A stretch of DNA of 64,000 bases from Atriophallophorus winterbourni (lineage: Eukaryota; Platyhelminthes; Trematoda; Plagiorchiida; Microphallidae), in assembly GCA_013407085.1 (NCBI GenBank), contig JACCGJ010013240.1:40646-104645 (forward strand). Direction: 5' to 3'. The notes below the pieces were generated by a model. That model searched no databases. It worked only from the letters and a program-made list of their open reading frames with translations, and was not told where the DNA came from. Positions 11,041 through 21,659 of this stretch are shown piece by piece (position 1 is the stretch's first letter; every line of letters starts with the position of its first letter). The position numbers and the translations under genes are program-made.

Positions 11041-12151
11041 TAAAACAGATTCAACTCAAATTCCCGGAAGTCTTCCAAGATGGCCTTGGATATTGCCGGA
11101 AAACTTCAGCAAAGCTGACTTTAAAGCCGAATGCGAACCCAACATTTCGCCCCAAACGCCCCGTACCGTACGCTCTTTTGGAAAAAGTCGACGAAGAACT
11201 TGACAGACTGCAAGCCGCCGGAGTAATCAGACCCGTCAACTACTCAGCATGGGCAGCACCAATTGTAATTGTCAAAAACCGAATGGTAGTCTGAGAGTGT
11301 GTGCGTATTATTCGACTGGTTTCAATGTATCCTTGACAGATAATTAATACCCACTACCTCTTCCTGAAGATCTCTTCGCCAGATTGAACGGTGGTCAGTG
11401 TTTTGCAAAACTGGACCTATCGGAAGCTTACCTCCAGATTGAGGTCGCTGAAGAATCAAGAGAGCTATTAACGATCAACACTCACCATGGGCTCTTTCAG
11501 TACCAATGCTTGTCGTTTGGTGTCAAGACTGCACTCGCTATCTTCCAAGAGATCATGGATACCATACGCCAGGGTTTACCCTATGCTGCTGCATATCTCG
11601 ACGATATAATCATGTTCGGATCAAATGTGGATGAACTACGTGATCGTATAAAGGAGGTTCTCAAACGCGTAAACGAATATGGCTTACGTTTACGGTCCGA
11701 AAAATGTGAATTTTTCATGGAATCTATAAGATATCTCGGATTTATCATTGATCTACATGGTCAACGGCCAGATCCATCAAACATTGCTGCAATTCAGAAT
11801 ATGCCACCACCACATGATATCCCAACATTGCGATTATTCCTAGGGTTGGTCAGCCACTATGGCGAATTTTTACCATCATTGCACAAATTACGCGGCCCTC
11901 TCAATAATCTACTAAAGAAGGATGTTCCTTGGATATGGTCAGAAGAAACCCAACAAACTTTTGAGAAGATAAAGTCGATGCTGACCTCAGATCTTTTACT
12001 GACACATTACGACCCAAGGCTTCCAATCGTTCTAGCCTCGGACGCTTCCAGCTACGGAATCGGTGCAGTTATCTCACATGTCTTCAAGGATGGAACCGAA
12101 AAAGCCATTGCTCACGCAGCACGATCACTCACTTCAGCTGAACGGAATTAA
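11040..12151 (+). pseudogene. Gypsy 1 reverse transcriptase and RNase H start
   Basis: From 11040 the frames read FPEVFQDGLGYC, AAGVIRPVNYSAWAAPIVIVK, then, after a frameshift near 11280, the intact frame 11384-12151. That frame has FAKLDLSEAYLQI, the YLDDIIMF polymerase motif, LGFIIDLHG, and the RNase H start LASDASSYGIGAVI with its first catalytic aspartate. The frame ends SAERN then stop; RNase H continues out of frame to about 12400. It would copy element RNA into DNA inside particles, but is broken. Confidence 0.85.
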
Positions 12152-12418
12152 AGCCAAATCTGGAAAGAGGCGCTTTTCATCATCATCGCTATCAAGAAAT
12201 TTCATAAGATACTATACGGCCGGAAATTCACACCATAAACCGTTGCTTGCTGTTTTTGCATCAAAAATGGCATTCCTGTCTACATAGCAAACAGGCTACA
12301 GCGATGGTCAACCATCCTGCTGGGCAATAACATCGGCATAAAGTACATCTCCACCGGGAAAATCAGACCAGCGGATGCACTCTCAAGACTAATAACATAA
12401 AACACTATAGAAGAAGAC

Positions 12419-13437
12419 ATGGTAGCCCAAACAACTCTGGATGCTGTCCTCAGTTGCTTGCTTCCCACCACTATGATGAAACTGCCGGTAAAATTTGACC
12501 AAATTCGAGATGCAACATTCGAAGACCCCGTACTGCAAAAGGTATTTGAATACCATAAATCCAGATGGCCAGTATTTGTACAAGACCCAGAACTACAACA
12601 ATTCCGACATCGTCAGAATTTCCTTTCAATCGTGGACGGTTGTCTCATGTTTTCGGATAGCGTGGTAATTCCGAAGAAACTCCGTTCGACAGTTCTCAAA
12701 CAATTCCACACAAGTCATCCTGTGATAAATCGTATGAAGGCGCTAACGCGCAGCTTCGTGAACTAGCCCCTTATAGATTCACACACTGAGAACCTGGTTA
12801 GCTCGTGTTCTGAATGTCAATCGGCATTAAAATCACCGACAAAGTGTGAACCGCACCCATGGTCCAATCCCACAGAACCCTAGTCAAGAATTCACTTGGA
12901 TTTTACGGGCCCACTAAACGGAATATCTTATCTCCTACTGGTGGAATCACACAGCAAATGACCGGAGATATTCCCCCTCACCAACACAAAACTCGGACGA
13001 CAATCAAAAAGCTGCAAGAAACGTTCGCTAGATTTGGTTATCCAAAGACATTGGTGACCGATAACGGAAGCCAATTTACGTCGAATGAGTTTGGCTTATT
13101 TTGCCGACAACATGGAATGAAGCACATCCGCACACCGCCATATCACCCACAATCGAACGGACAAGTGGAGAGGTTCGTAGACACTTTCAAGCGAGCAATG
13201 CTCGAAGCACCGGAGGAAGGGAATACGAAAGACGTTCCGCAGAACTTTTTGATGTTCTACCGAATCACATCTAATCCTAACGTACCTGGAGCCATATCAC
13301 CTGCGAAAGTCATGCTAAGGCAAAAACCGAGAACCATCTTCGATCTCATGCGACCAAACACGGTGGATCATACCGATAAAAATCTTAAAATGGAAGCTAA
13401 ATGTAATAGACATTATGGTGCAAAACTCCGAAAATGA
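12419..13437 (+). pseudogene. Gypsy 1 integrase
   Basis: Frame 12419-12766 covers the RNase H to integrase linker and ends IPKKLRSTVLKQFH, then HTSHPVINRMKALTRSF, a degenerate HHCC zinc region. The core runs from about 12855. The first catalytic aspartate lies in a frame-disrupted segment. The second is in LVTDNGSQFTSNEF and the glutamate in SNGQVERFVDTFKRAM, both in frame 12859-13437. A C-terminal tail continues in shifted frames to 13814. Confidence 0.82.
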
Positions 13438-13823
13438 TTGGTCGGACAAAATGTCCTCGCCAAGGATTACAGTGGTGATAAGATCACATGGACCCCAGGG
13501 ACCGTTAGCAAGATCGTGGGCCACGTTTGTTACGAGATAATGGTTGGAAAAGAAACGGGTACGACATGCAAACCAATTCACTAAGGGCGTCAGGTGCAAA
13601 ATCGAATTCTCCAAGTATGCAGGAAACTCCATTGGAAATCCAACTGGGTGAATTCAACCTCAAAAGCCCAGAACAAAGAAAGTCAGCGGAAGAAGATCAT
13701 TCTCGAATTAATTTACTGGAATGCAAACAAAGAAGGCGAACTGATCGAAGACGTATTCCAGTAACCCGCCTGCAAGTGAATCCAAAAATGAAGTCATACG
13801 ACAACCAAGCTTGAAAGGGGAGG

Positions 13824-14637
13824 TGTTAGGAGGGCACCATCTGTCGTATGGACATTGAACGAGCTATTGATTATTATTATTAATAATAATAATGTATATT
13901 CTTGGATACACCAAGTCACGCCATGCATAATCATTTGTTTTCATGAATAAGTACATCAAATATAACGGTAATTATACAAATGATAAGGTCAAACATAAAT
14001 ACATTTTTTGTTAACAACCGTAAAAATAGTTGGATAACATTTGTACAGATGGTAGCTTGTTTAAAAAATTAAAGTCGATAGAATATTGGAAAAATAGATG
14101 ATAAAGGTTCATGTTTTTAACGAATTCGACAGTAATTGTTTGAAATGGGTTAATTACAGTTTGGGTAGGTCAGAACCGCAATGTTTATTCATGTATGATG
14201 TTCCAAATGCAACTTCAAAGGCAGATAATTGTATAGGGAGTTCACTTCATCGGTTCACGGAGATATGAGTTGTATCGCCAATTCAAGAATTGTGAGAGTG
14301 TATTTTGTTATATTTCAACAATTCTGAAAAGTAAATTCTCAAGAAAAAAGTTGTCAATTTAAAAATTTTTATAGCTAAAAATATTAAAAGCCTTTTATGC
14401 CGTATAAGTATAAATTATCTATAGTTGTATTAATTAGAAATAGCTTACCTAATTTTTCCGGAGATCATCAATCAATATCGATGGTGTGTTCAAATTATGA
14501 ATTTCGCTCACTGTGATATTTATAAATTCGCTCACTTGTGATACCCTTGGCTTTCGGTGAATACACGAGTTCAGTGACGGTTGTTTTCTCTCTGATCACA
14601 CGGGCTGGGCCAACAGCAGTGCAGTACAGACATAACA
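13824..14637 (+). repeat. Gypsy 1, 3' LTR interrupted by a LINE tail
   Basis: The LTR starts TGTTAGGAGGGCACC directly after the polypurine tract and ends ACAGACATAACA. From about 13869 to about 14480 it holds an unrelated insertion that begins, on the plus strand, with (ATT)n/(AAT)n and the hairpin CTTGGATACACCAAG (13901-13915), i.e. a minus-strand LINE 3' end. The LTR right part matches the 5' LTR copy. Confidence 0.78.
13869..14480 (-). mobile_element. LINE 3' tail (hairpin plus ATT repeat) nested inside Gypsy LTR
   Basis: The minus-strand 3' end carries the stem-loop at 13901-13915 and a trinucleotide tail at 13870-13893. The interior is AT-rich and non-coding, with no RT. The right boundary is approximate, set by where LTR similarity resumes. 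This is the innermost layer of the nest: LINE tail in LTR of Gypsy in family B LINE. Confidence 0.65.
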
Positions 14638-14659
14638 GAAATGACGTTATGTATGACAT

Positions 14660-14709
<50 letters not shown>

Positions 14710-16660
14710 ACAGTGAGGGGACTAATACGCTACCTTGAATCACCCCGCTGGAAATAGGAAGGCTGCGAGATCTATCGCCGTTAACTTCAACGGAGTAAGT
14801 GCGACCGGTAAGAGAAAAAGTTAACCAGGAAAGAAAATCACCACCGATGCCATATGATTCAAGTTTCGATAATAATAACTTATGAGGAACAGTATCAAAT
14901 GCTTTAGTTATGTCTAGGAAGACAACTACAACTGCCAAAATTTCCTAAATCGATGAAATAATATAGTCTAGGTATTCAAGCTGGCATGTAATGCGAGATC
15001 TTTTATACAGGAAGCCATGTTGAGCTCTCGAGAAGAAACTTGGAGATAAGTGACTTAGGATAGTTTTTTCACTATTTTTAAGTAATCTAGATAGTTTTGC
15101 TGTGTGGTTAATTGGACGATAATTTGATACCGTGTGCTTCGAGCCAGATTTATGTCTGGGTGTAACGGCAGTGTTTCCCTTCTAAAAGAAAGATTCCAGA
15201 CTCGATTGAAGTGTTAAATAAGTTCAGTAGAAGAAGATTGATTTCGTCACCACCCATCCTGCAAATGGCAGGTGGAATGCCTGTTATGTCTGGCTTGAGA
15301 CTCAACTTAGTTTGCTTGTAGACTTCATTAATGTCATTCAGATTTATGCATGTAGTGCTTAGTACACTAGGTTTCCGAAATGTTCTAGTGATATCTTTAT
15401 AGATGGAAGTATTGTATTAAGTATTAAATATTTTAGAAATTATTCACAGATTGTATTAGGGTCTGTAATTCTTATTTCTGCAGAATTATAAGTTCGATCC
15501 CGAATAATAAAATCTGCTTTGCTGACTGATTTTGCGGATCGTAATTTAAATGGTCTGCTTAGGGATTTTAGCTCATCACAACTGTTCAGTACTCTATTTT
15601 CTGATGCTTTGAATGTGTGAACTAGAATAAGTTTGTGGTCACTTAATAGTCCGTATTATTGTTCATTGCAAACGAAGACCATTCTTTTATTTCATTTTCA
15701 TTTTCTGGAGCCTAGTTTTTATCAGCACTGTTTAGGACTGTTGATTAAACCTATTATGTTCGAATGAAATGTATAAGATATAGTTGGAGAATCATTTGAA
15801 AGGAACAAATTGAGACCAATCTTTAATGCTTTTAAGTGTTGAATGTAGGTTTCAATTGATGTAACGGTAACGAGTTTTGACCTCATTGAAAGGTTTGCAA
15901 GTACATGGAAGATGAAACGATAATATTTTGTGATCCCAATTAAAGTGGAAAGGCAATATTAGTAAGTTGGTTAGATCAATATTTAAAGTAAAGACTAAGT
16001 CAAGAATGTTGTACGAACCCTATGCAACAGTGGCATTCAAGTATAACCTTGTTTACCATTTATCCACTGTTTCAAGGCTCACAAAACCTGATCTTAATGT
16101 CTCCACCTGATGACGACAAACAGCCTGAAACCGGTAGTGGAGTGTAATTTTGGGGATGTGAGCAACACATCAAAATATGAGTACGTTGTTTAATTGTGTT
16201 TTTACGTGGTGGGACTAAAGTGAAACATTCTATGTGAATGTCATATGTTGAAAAGATATATTTTATAAAAATCGTTTAAAGGATAGTTATCTGCAACTTT
16301 GAAGATGATAACATGTTTTGAACGAGCTTCTTTTCGATATATTTCCGAGCTTGTGGTTTCTATAAATTAATTGGCTTGTATCAGTATATATTGGTCAATA
16401 CTTTTATCAGAGTTCATGAGTGATAAAAAAGGTTTTAGAGAATTATAGATGGAATTGCATAATCCTAGATCGTTTCTGACACCTCCGATTCTAATTTTTT
16501 CAAATTATTCAGAATAACGGAAGTGTCACTGTGTTATCTGACAGTACAATTACTAGTCTTAGACAATTTACAAAGCTTTAATCGAGAAGATAATAAGGTT
16601 TTCGATAGCATTTTATCACCGGAATTATTTAATGGATTCAACAGATATTATTTTAATGAA
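14638..16660 (-). mobile_element. Family B LINE, 5' segment (endonuclease linker and RT)
   Basis: The frame from 14938 reads VVVFLDITKAFDTVPHKLLLSKL, split here as FLDITKAFDTVP (RT motif) and SSGVIQGSVL. Further right (minus-strand upstream) come YRPINHTAKLSRLL near 15100 and an endonuclease-like NILDLVFTLNIDLTNLL near 15980. Stops are frequent. The left edge joins the Gypsy LTR at GAAATGACG and the LINE resumes at 9618. The right boundary is diffuse; 16015-16200 looks unrelated. Confidence 0.8.
14662..14706. repeat. (AT)n microsatellite within LINE RT
   Basis: About 22 AT units lie where the family B reading frame normally encodes the short LIYIND stretch. The repeat has grown inside the coding sequence, giving an alternating YIYIYI run on the minus strand before frame is lost. 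Confidence 0.95.
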
Positions 16661-16839
16661 ATTGAGGTAAAATATGTTAAGAGAATACGTTGAATATAAG
16701 CAGCATAAATGTAATCAGTGAATTGGTATCACGTACCAAATTCAAGCAGCGACCTCGGTTAATCCTGATGAATGTCCCACAGACAGTAAAAGTACTGGTA
16801 GGAACACTTACTCTTGATTCTTCTTGGTATTTGTACCTC

Positions 16840-17189
16840 TATAAAACATTTTCAGGTGTTCAACTGCCGAGTTGGTACATGGCTTCAATCTTCACCTTCC
16901 GAGTGAACTCATCGCGTCATTCGATGTACTCGTTGACGTCAACATCCCGAATTATGTACACTTATGGGTGAATTACCTGCTTTCCCAACTCGGCCATTCA
17001 GTCTATGGCCCATGTGATCTGAAAATATGTGATTTCGTTTTCGCCAGAGGCGATCAAGTTAGCAAACACATGAAACATCCATACATTGAACCATTCAAGG
17101 TGAGTTCCAGAAATCCGAAATATTTTGTCGAAATAAATGATGTGCAACATACAGTTAGCTTAGACCGTTCAAAAGATGCATTTGTCTAA
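16840..17189 (+). pseudogene. Gypsy integrase C-terminal fragment
   Basis: Frame 16872-17189 reads FNLHLPSELIASFDVL, then VYGPCDLKICDFVFARGDQV, then HPYIEPFKVSSRNPKYFVEI and ends SLDRSKDAFV. This is the conserved C-terminal SH3-like tail of CsRn1/Kabuki-type Gypsy integrases, also seen inverted at 42246-41945. No other part of the element is attached. The preceding stretch 16200-16690 is AT-rich, with no recognisable gene. Confidence 0.75.
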
Positions 17190-17679
17190 TCTGCCCTTCC
17201 GTCTCACCTTATTTCTCTTAAATAATAATGACAGGAAACCCGTGTTTCAACTATTGCCCCTGATGCTTTTCTACAGTCACCTCAACGGATTTAACCCTCA
17301 GAACAATCACAAGCAGTCTTCGCCAATCCCCCTCATTGCGACATACCCTATATGGCCTCAAAGTCAAATGACCGAAACAGCTGTCGGACTATTATACTAC
17401 CTGACCCATTGAATTGTCATGCTTCAAACGACCCAGTTTCTATTCATACACATCTTCTAACCGAAGTGTTTACTTACCTGGAAACACTCTCTCACAACTT
17501 CAGCTGAAACCGAGCGTATTTAATCAATGGAGGAGTACTGCAGGGATTTGTACAGTTCTAAGTTTTGTATAATCCTAATTTGTTAACTTACATATTATCG
17601 TTTCATTTCGATTACCGAGTTCAGATAACAGCAGTTAGTCTAGACTGTTACGACCAAGTTCTCACATAATCAGCTCAGT
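17190..17679. other. No gene recognised
   Basis: The frame 17176-17412 resembles no known protein and lies downstream of an integrase tail, so it may be the 3' part of that degraded element. No hairpin tail or LTR edge is evident. Confidence 0.3.
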
Positions 17680-18064
17680 CACTGGTAGCGAGAGAGCGAT
17701 CCGCACTGTAAGCTTGACTAGCATCGTCTTAAAAGTATTGGAAAAACTACTGCTTCAAAAAATCTGTCAGCATCTTTGTCGGCATTTTTACTGAGTGTAA
17801 CTGAACATGGATTGTTTAGGGGTAGAACTTGCTTGTTAAACCTTCTTAGTTTTCTCAATACGACTAATGAAAGGATTGATGAAGTAAAGCTTATCGAAGC
17901 TTTCTACCTAGATTTCAACAAGGCTTCCGATTCCGTAAACCACCGCCTTCTAGAGATAAAGCTAGCAGCAAAATGTATACGGGGTAGTCTAATTGCTTCA
18001 AAAAAATCATTCTCTACAGGTAGGACATTCAGATATCGGGTAGAATCTAAGGTGTCTAACCAAA
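17680..18064 (+). mobile_element. Family E LINE, RT fragment (first half)
   Basis: Frame 17776-18111 reads EHGLFRGRTCLLNLLSFLN, FYLDFNKASDSVNHRLL (RT motif A; usual F replaced by S in KASDSV) and FSTGRTFRYRVES. It matches 36503-36757. After VSNQTD it runs into the 3' tail of an antisense family A LINE. The other half of the element resumes near 19629. Confidence 0.8.
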
Positions 18065-19628
18065 CCGACGTAATCAATTCAATTCAATTCGATTTAATTT
18101 TAATGGTTTAAAAAGCATATAGCCTAACAAAAACCACAGATAATATGGGAATTACGAATAACATGGGTAGAAAAAGGGGATTTGTTTGCTTACTGAGCAG
18201 TTCGGGAATCACGTAAAAACCCATAGGACAGAAACTGTTTTCAAAGTTCAAAGCTTTTATGGTGTAAAATATATAGGTTCAAAGTTTGGATTGGTCGACA
18301 TGAAGTTGTCCAAGTTCGATTTGAATATATCCAAGTTGGGTGAATTTGCAACATTAAAGGAAAAGGAGTTTCAGGTAAAGCATACACGTACAGAATAAAA
18401 ATACCTTTGACAGTTTAGTCTCGAGTCGGGAATAAGTACTGTATTGTCGTGACTACGGCTGGTTCTTGGTGGTAGTCGCGTGAATAGTTTATTTAGGGGA
18501 TGGTTAGGGGTATGCAGTATATTGAACATAAGAATCAAATCACCTCTAAGACGGCGGTAGCGAGAGTCGAAGAGATTGAGACTTGCAATACGATTTTCGT
18601 ATCGTTTGTGCTTCAAACCGCGTACGAGCTTGGTGGTCCGATGATATATTCTCAGCAAGAGACTGATGTCCTTCTGTAGCTAGGGTGACCAAGCCTGAAC
18701 CGCTTACTCCTTGGTTGGCCGTAAGTATGTATTAATTATTCGATGAACGGTTTGTTTCGTGAAACTCCCGAACACGAGTTTTAGCAGTCGCAGTACTCAT
18801 GACGTCTTTTCATAGACAGCTGTAGTTTTATGTGACGGTTTCAAGGTGCTGCTCACCAACACACCCAAGTCCTTCTCCTTGTCAGTGCTTTCAAGAATAT
18901 GGGAACCGAGGGTGTAGGAGAACAAGAAATGTCTTCCAACAGTCAATAGCTCGCATTTTCTGACATTGAAAGGTAGTTCATTTCTAACTGACAGTCTTTT
19001 AAGGCATCAAGGTCCAGCTGAAGCACTGATCCCTTCAGCACCTCACTCGTTACTGCAATAGGTTGTGACAAAGCACCATCAACCATTACTCGAATGACAC
19101 AGTCGCGGAGATAATCCTCAAACCAGGCTAGTAATGAACCCTTGATTCCACATAGCTCCAACTATTGTAGTACCAGACTGTCGTTTACACGATCGAATGC
19201 TTTTGACATATCAAGATAACAAGCGTGTACGGTGAGACCTTTGTCTACAGCTTGTGTCCAGTCATCGAGGTCGAGCAGAAGGTTTGAATGGCAAGAGTGT
19301 CTTTTTCTGAAGCCGTGTTGTTCGACTGCGAGCAAGCAATTGTCTTCCAGATGTTTTGTGACGCTGTTTGCTAAGAGGCACTCCATCACTTTAGAGATCA
19401 CCGGTAGTAGTGTTACTGGCCGATAGCTGAATACTTCGGAACGGTTTCCTCCTTTGTGGATGGGGGTAATGATGCCATTTTTCCAATCACAGGGAACGAA
19501 ACTTTGGGTTCAAGAGAAGTTAAACAAGTAGGTCAGAGGCGTACACATAGTATAAGCCCAGTTTTTAAGAATCAACGGATACACCAAAGGTCGTTCCTCT
19601 TCTAATTTTGATTTCCATTGATGTCTTG
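18065..19628 (-). mobile_element. Family A LINE, 5'-truncated, inserted antisense in family E LINE
   Basis: The minus-strand 3' end has (GAATT)n at 18073-18090, TAAAACCATTAAAA-like sequence and the GC-TATAT-GC motif, as in the copy ending at 30780. Coding pieces: 18658-18371 (IYHRTTKLVRGLKHKRYENR to the C terminus), 19161-18943 (GIKGSLLAWFEDYLRD) and 19401-19162 (EQHGFRKRHSCHSNLLL, DMSKAFDRVN). Stops separate them. The right edge has no clear target duplication; about 20 residues of family E are missing across the site. Confidence 0.88.
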
Positions 19629-20470
19629 TCATCTGCATTGAAGTACCCATGCTTCATTTTCGCGGATAGTGTGGAGTTCATGGGATCAACGGGTGAAGAT
19701 GCCCTGATGCACGACCTTGAAGGGGGTCATAAACTGGTCATACTAGTGGGACCTCCTACTGAAGCTTAATAAGAGCGAACTCTTGTAAACACTAGTGGAT
19801 AAGATTTCAGTCCAGGTATCAGTAAATTCTTTCAATGTTAACGCTACACAGCGTGTCAAGGATTGGGAGTGCTAGTTAGAACTGACTTCAAATGGAAGGA
19901 TCAATGCACTACTGCATCTCAACGTGATCACAAATTTAATTTTGGCTCGGATCTTGCTATCCAGCAGAAGACCCGATGTATTTCTTCCACATTACAAGGC
20001 ATTAGTTCGGCCGCATTGAGAATATATTGTGTCCCAGCTTGGTGTCCTCACTACAAGAAGGACATCGATGACTGGAAAGCGTACAGCCTCTCTCAACTTG
20101 CATGATTGAGGGTCAGCGAGGGAAACCTTACGCTGCACGCCTGAATTCCCTAGATCTATTCTTACTTACGCGTGTGGTGATTGTTCGATTAACGATCAAT
20201 AATACTCAAACATTGATCATCATTTATTCAACAATAATCAATAATAATGTTATTCAAGTTGTCGTTGTAAAACTTACATTATTCAATACATACTGTAATT
20301 CGAGTAAGCGTCGTTTGTTCTCACTTACATTCTTTGGTTGGTTATTCAATTCAATACAATTTAATTCATTACAACGCACCGTCGTTTGATAGGCGACTTA
20401 ATTTAAACCTTTAAGATCTTAAAGGAGTTAAGCGGCGTTATCAAGAACCACTTTTTTCAAGATTCAAGAT
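19629..20470 (+). mobile_element. Family E LINE, second half, split by a solo LTR
   Basis: Near 19660 the frame gives CFIFADSVEF (RT catalytic box, second aspartate changed to serine), then LGVLVRTDFKWKDQCTTAS (19863-20105) and LRIYCVPAWCPHYKKDIDD. It goes on to LNSLDLFLLT at 20170 and, after the LTR, to RRLIGDL near 20390. The next ~60 bp are degenerate. Sequence order and strand match the first half at 17680-18064. Confidence 0.8.
20173..20373. mobile_element. Solo LTR with 5-bp target duplication
   Basis: The 201-bp segment starts TGTGGTGATTGTT and ends TTCATTACA, i.e. TG...CA ends. It is flanked by ACGCG (20168-20172) and ACGCA (20374-20378), a target duplication with one mismatch. Taking out the segment and one flank puts the interrupted LINE frame back in register at the conserved R-R-R-L motif. 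The first bases resemble the CsRn1-like LTR at 42793 (TGTCATGATTGTT), and both end TTACA. It presumably arose by LTR-LTR recombination. Confidence 0.8.
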
Positions 20471-21345
20471 TCAAAAATTTATGGTCACAAAAAGCACATA
20501 GCTTCACAATTACCATATCATAGTAAATATGCGTTCAATAAGAGGTATAAAAAAACAATTATGCGATGTCACTGGAGTCAAGTAATATGCTTACCCTGAG
20601 TCAATACACAGGCATCGTCAAATCGTTATGTAACAAATAAGTGTCCAAGGTTCGAGTGAATGTTTTGATACAGGAAGAGGCGATAATTGCTCTGGGAAGG
20701 ACATTCCACAGGAAACAGACACGTACCGAATAGAAATATAAATAAATAAATAAATAAATAGATAAATAAATTTTATTCTCGGAAGTCCAAGGCATGGTTA
20801 ACATGATCAATAGTACGGGAATGGGGAATTTGTAGTGCCGCGGAGTGGTTACGTGTAATTCCTTATTCAAGGTATTTGAACAAATGTTTGAGTGGATGAT
20901 CTGGAGTATTCAATATTTTTTAAGCAATGATATCGTCACTTCGAAGTCTACGTTGAAGGGGAGTGGGGAGCTCTAGCTTTGTCAACCTTTCCTCGTATGT
21001 AAGGTCTCGAAAACTGCGCACGAGTTTAGTTGCACGATGATATATCCTGTCAAGCAAGAATATATCTTTTTTCATCCACGGAGTCTATGCTTGCGATGCA
21101 TGTTCCATTGTGGGAATTAAGTAGGTCTTCATGATGCTTTTCAACGTTACCGGCGTAAGGGTTCTGAAGATCCGTCGGAGCGTACCTAAAAGCTTTGAAG
21201 CACACTTGTAAATGACCTCACAATGCACGCTGTTCTTCAGGCTGCCACATATCCAGACTCCAAGATCCTTTTCCGATTCGGTCCAGCTCAAAATCGTCTG
21301 CCCAAAGTGATATTCGTACATGGTATCATTAAGTGTCAGGTTACC
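20456..21345 (-). mobile_element. Family A2 LINE, 5'-truncated
   Basis: Minus-strand pieces: 21321-21085 (SEKDLGVWICGSLKNSV, LKSIMKTYLIPTMEHASQA), RIYHRATKLVRSFRDLTYEERL near 21050-20990, and YFYSVRVCFLWNVLPRAII to the stop near 20601. The 3' end has GAAGCTATGTGCTTTTTG and a GATTCAA repeat at 20461-20474. It is related to family A, but with its own tail. A 68-bp tail of another LINE interrupts it at 20741-20808. Confidence 0.83.
20741..20808 (-). mobile_element. Tail-only LINE insertion (hairpin plus AAAT repeat)
   Basis: In the middle of the family A2 C-terminal coding sequence lies, on the minus strand, TGATCATGTTAACCATGC, the stem-loop CTTGGACTTCCGAG (20778-20791 as the complement) and (AAAT/ATTT)n. 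On the protein level it separates HYKFPIPVL from YFYSVRVCF, which other copies keep within about ten residues. It is the shortest example here of the family C type 3' end. Confidence 0.75.
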
Positions 21346-21414
21346 TAATGTCTATGTATGTTGCAGCAAAACCTGGGACTCGTAGTATATGTGTTCATAC
21401 TTATTGTATCTTTA

Positions 21415-21531
21415 TTGTATCTGTCTAGGCCTGGGCAACCTGATAGTATCTCTGCTCACGTGCAGTCTATGAATGTGCGGAACTTCGCCTGGATCAGTCT
21501 TGTGCTTTCACTTCACTTCACTTCACTAGGC
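21415..21531 (+). mobile_element. SINE-like repeat S1, 3' part, (ACTTC)n tail
   Basis: It matches the S1 3' block: TCTAGGCCTGGGCAACCTGA, CACGTGCAGTCTATGA and GCCTGGATCAG. Here the tail after GTGCTTTC is (ACTTC)n, not (CATA)n. A ~30-bp sequence beginning AGTGTCAGGTTACCTA is found on both sides (about 21335 and 21677), which may be an imperfect flanking duplication. Confidence 0.75.
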
Positions 21532-21659
21532 TTATTTCACCCATCTTTTGGTTTAAACATAGTTATCCCTATTGTTTCGATTCAGGTTTTTATCATAAAC
21601 AAATTTCTCTAAATAAAAAAAATTGAAAAATCTAAAACAATAATTTTTATGATTATCTA

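Larger units (their letters stand above)
9619..14637 (+). mobile_element. Ty3/Gypsy retrotransposon 1, degenerate, nested in family B LINE
   Basis: Order along the plus strand: 5' LTR remnant (9619-9766), gag, nucleocapsid and protease remnants, RT, RNase H, integrase, polypurine tract GAAAGGGGAGG (13813-13823) and 3' LTR (13824-14637, itself interrupted). The pol order RT-RNase H-integrase defines Ty3/Gypsy. Many frameshifts and stops make it non-autonomous. The LTR ends share the last ~150 bp up to ACAGACATAACA. The 3' LTR starts TGTTAGG; the matching 5' portion of the left LTR is missing. Confidence 0.9.

Noticed and set aside
20349..20373. CAATTCAATACAATTTAATTC as a family A LINE tail
   Set aside because: It lies inside the solo LTR and lacks the AAGC-TATAT-GCTT motif, so the resemblance to (TTGAA)n is chance.
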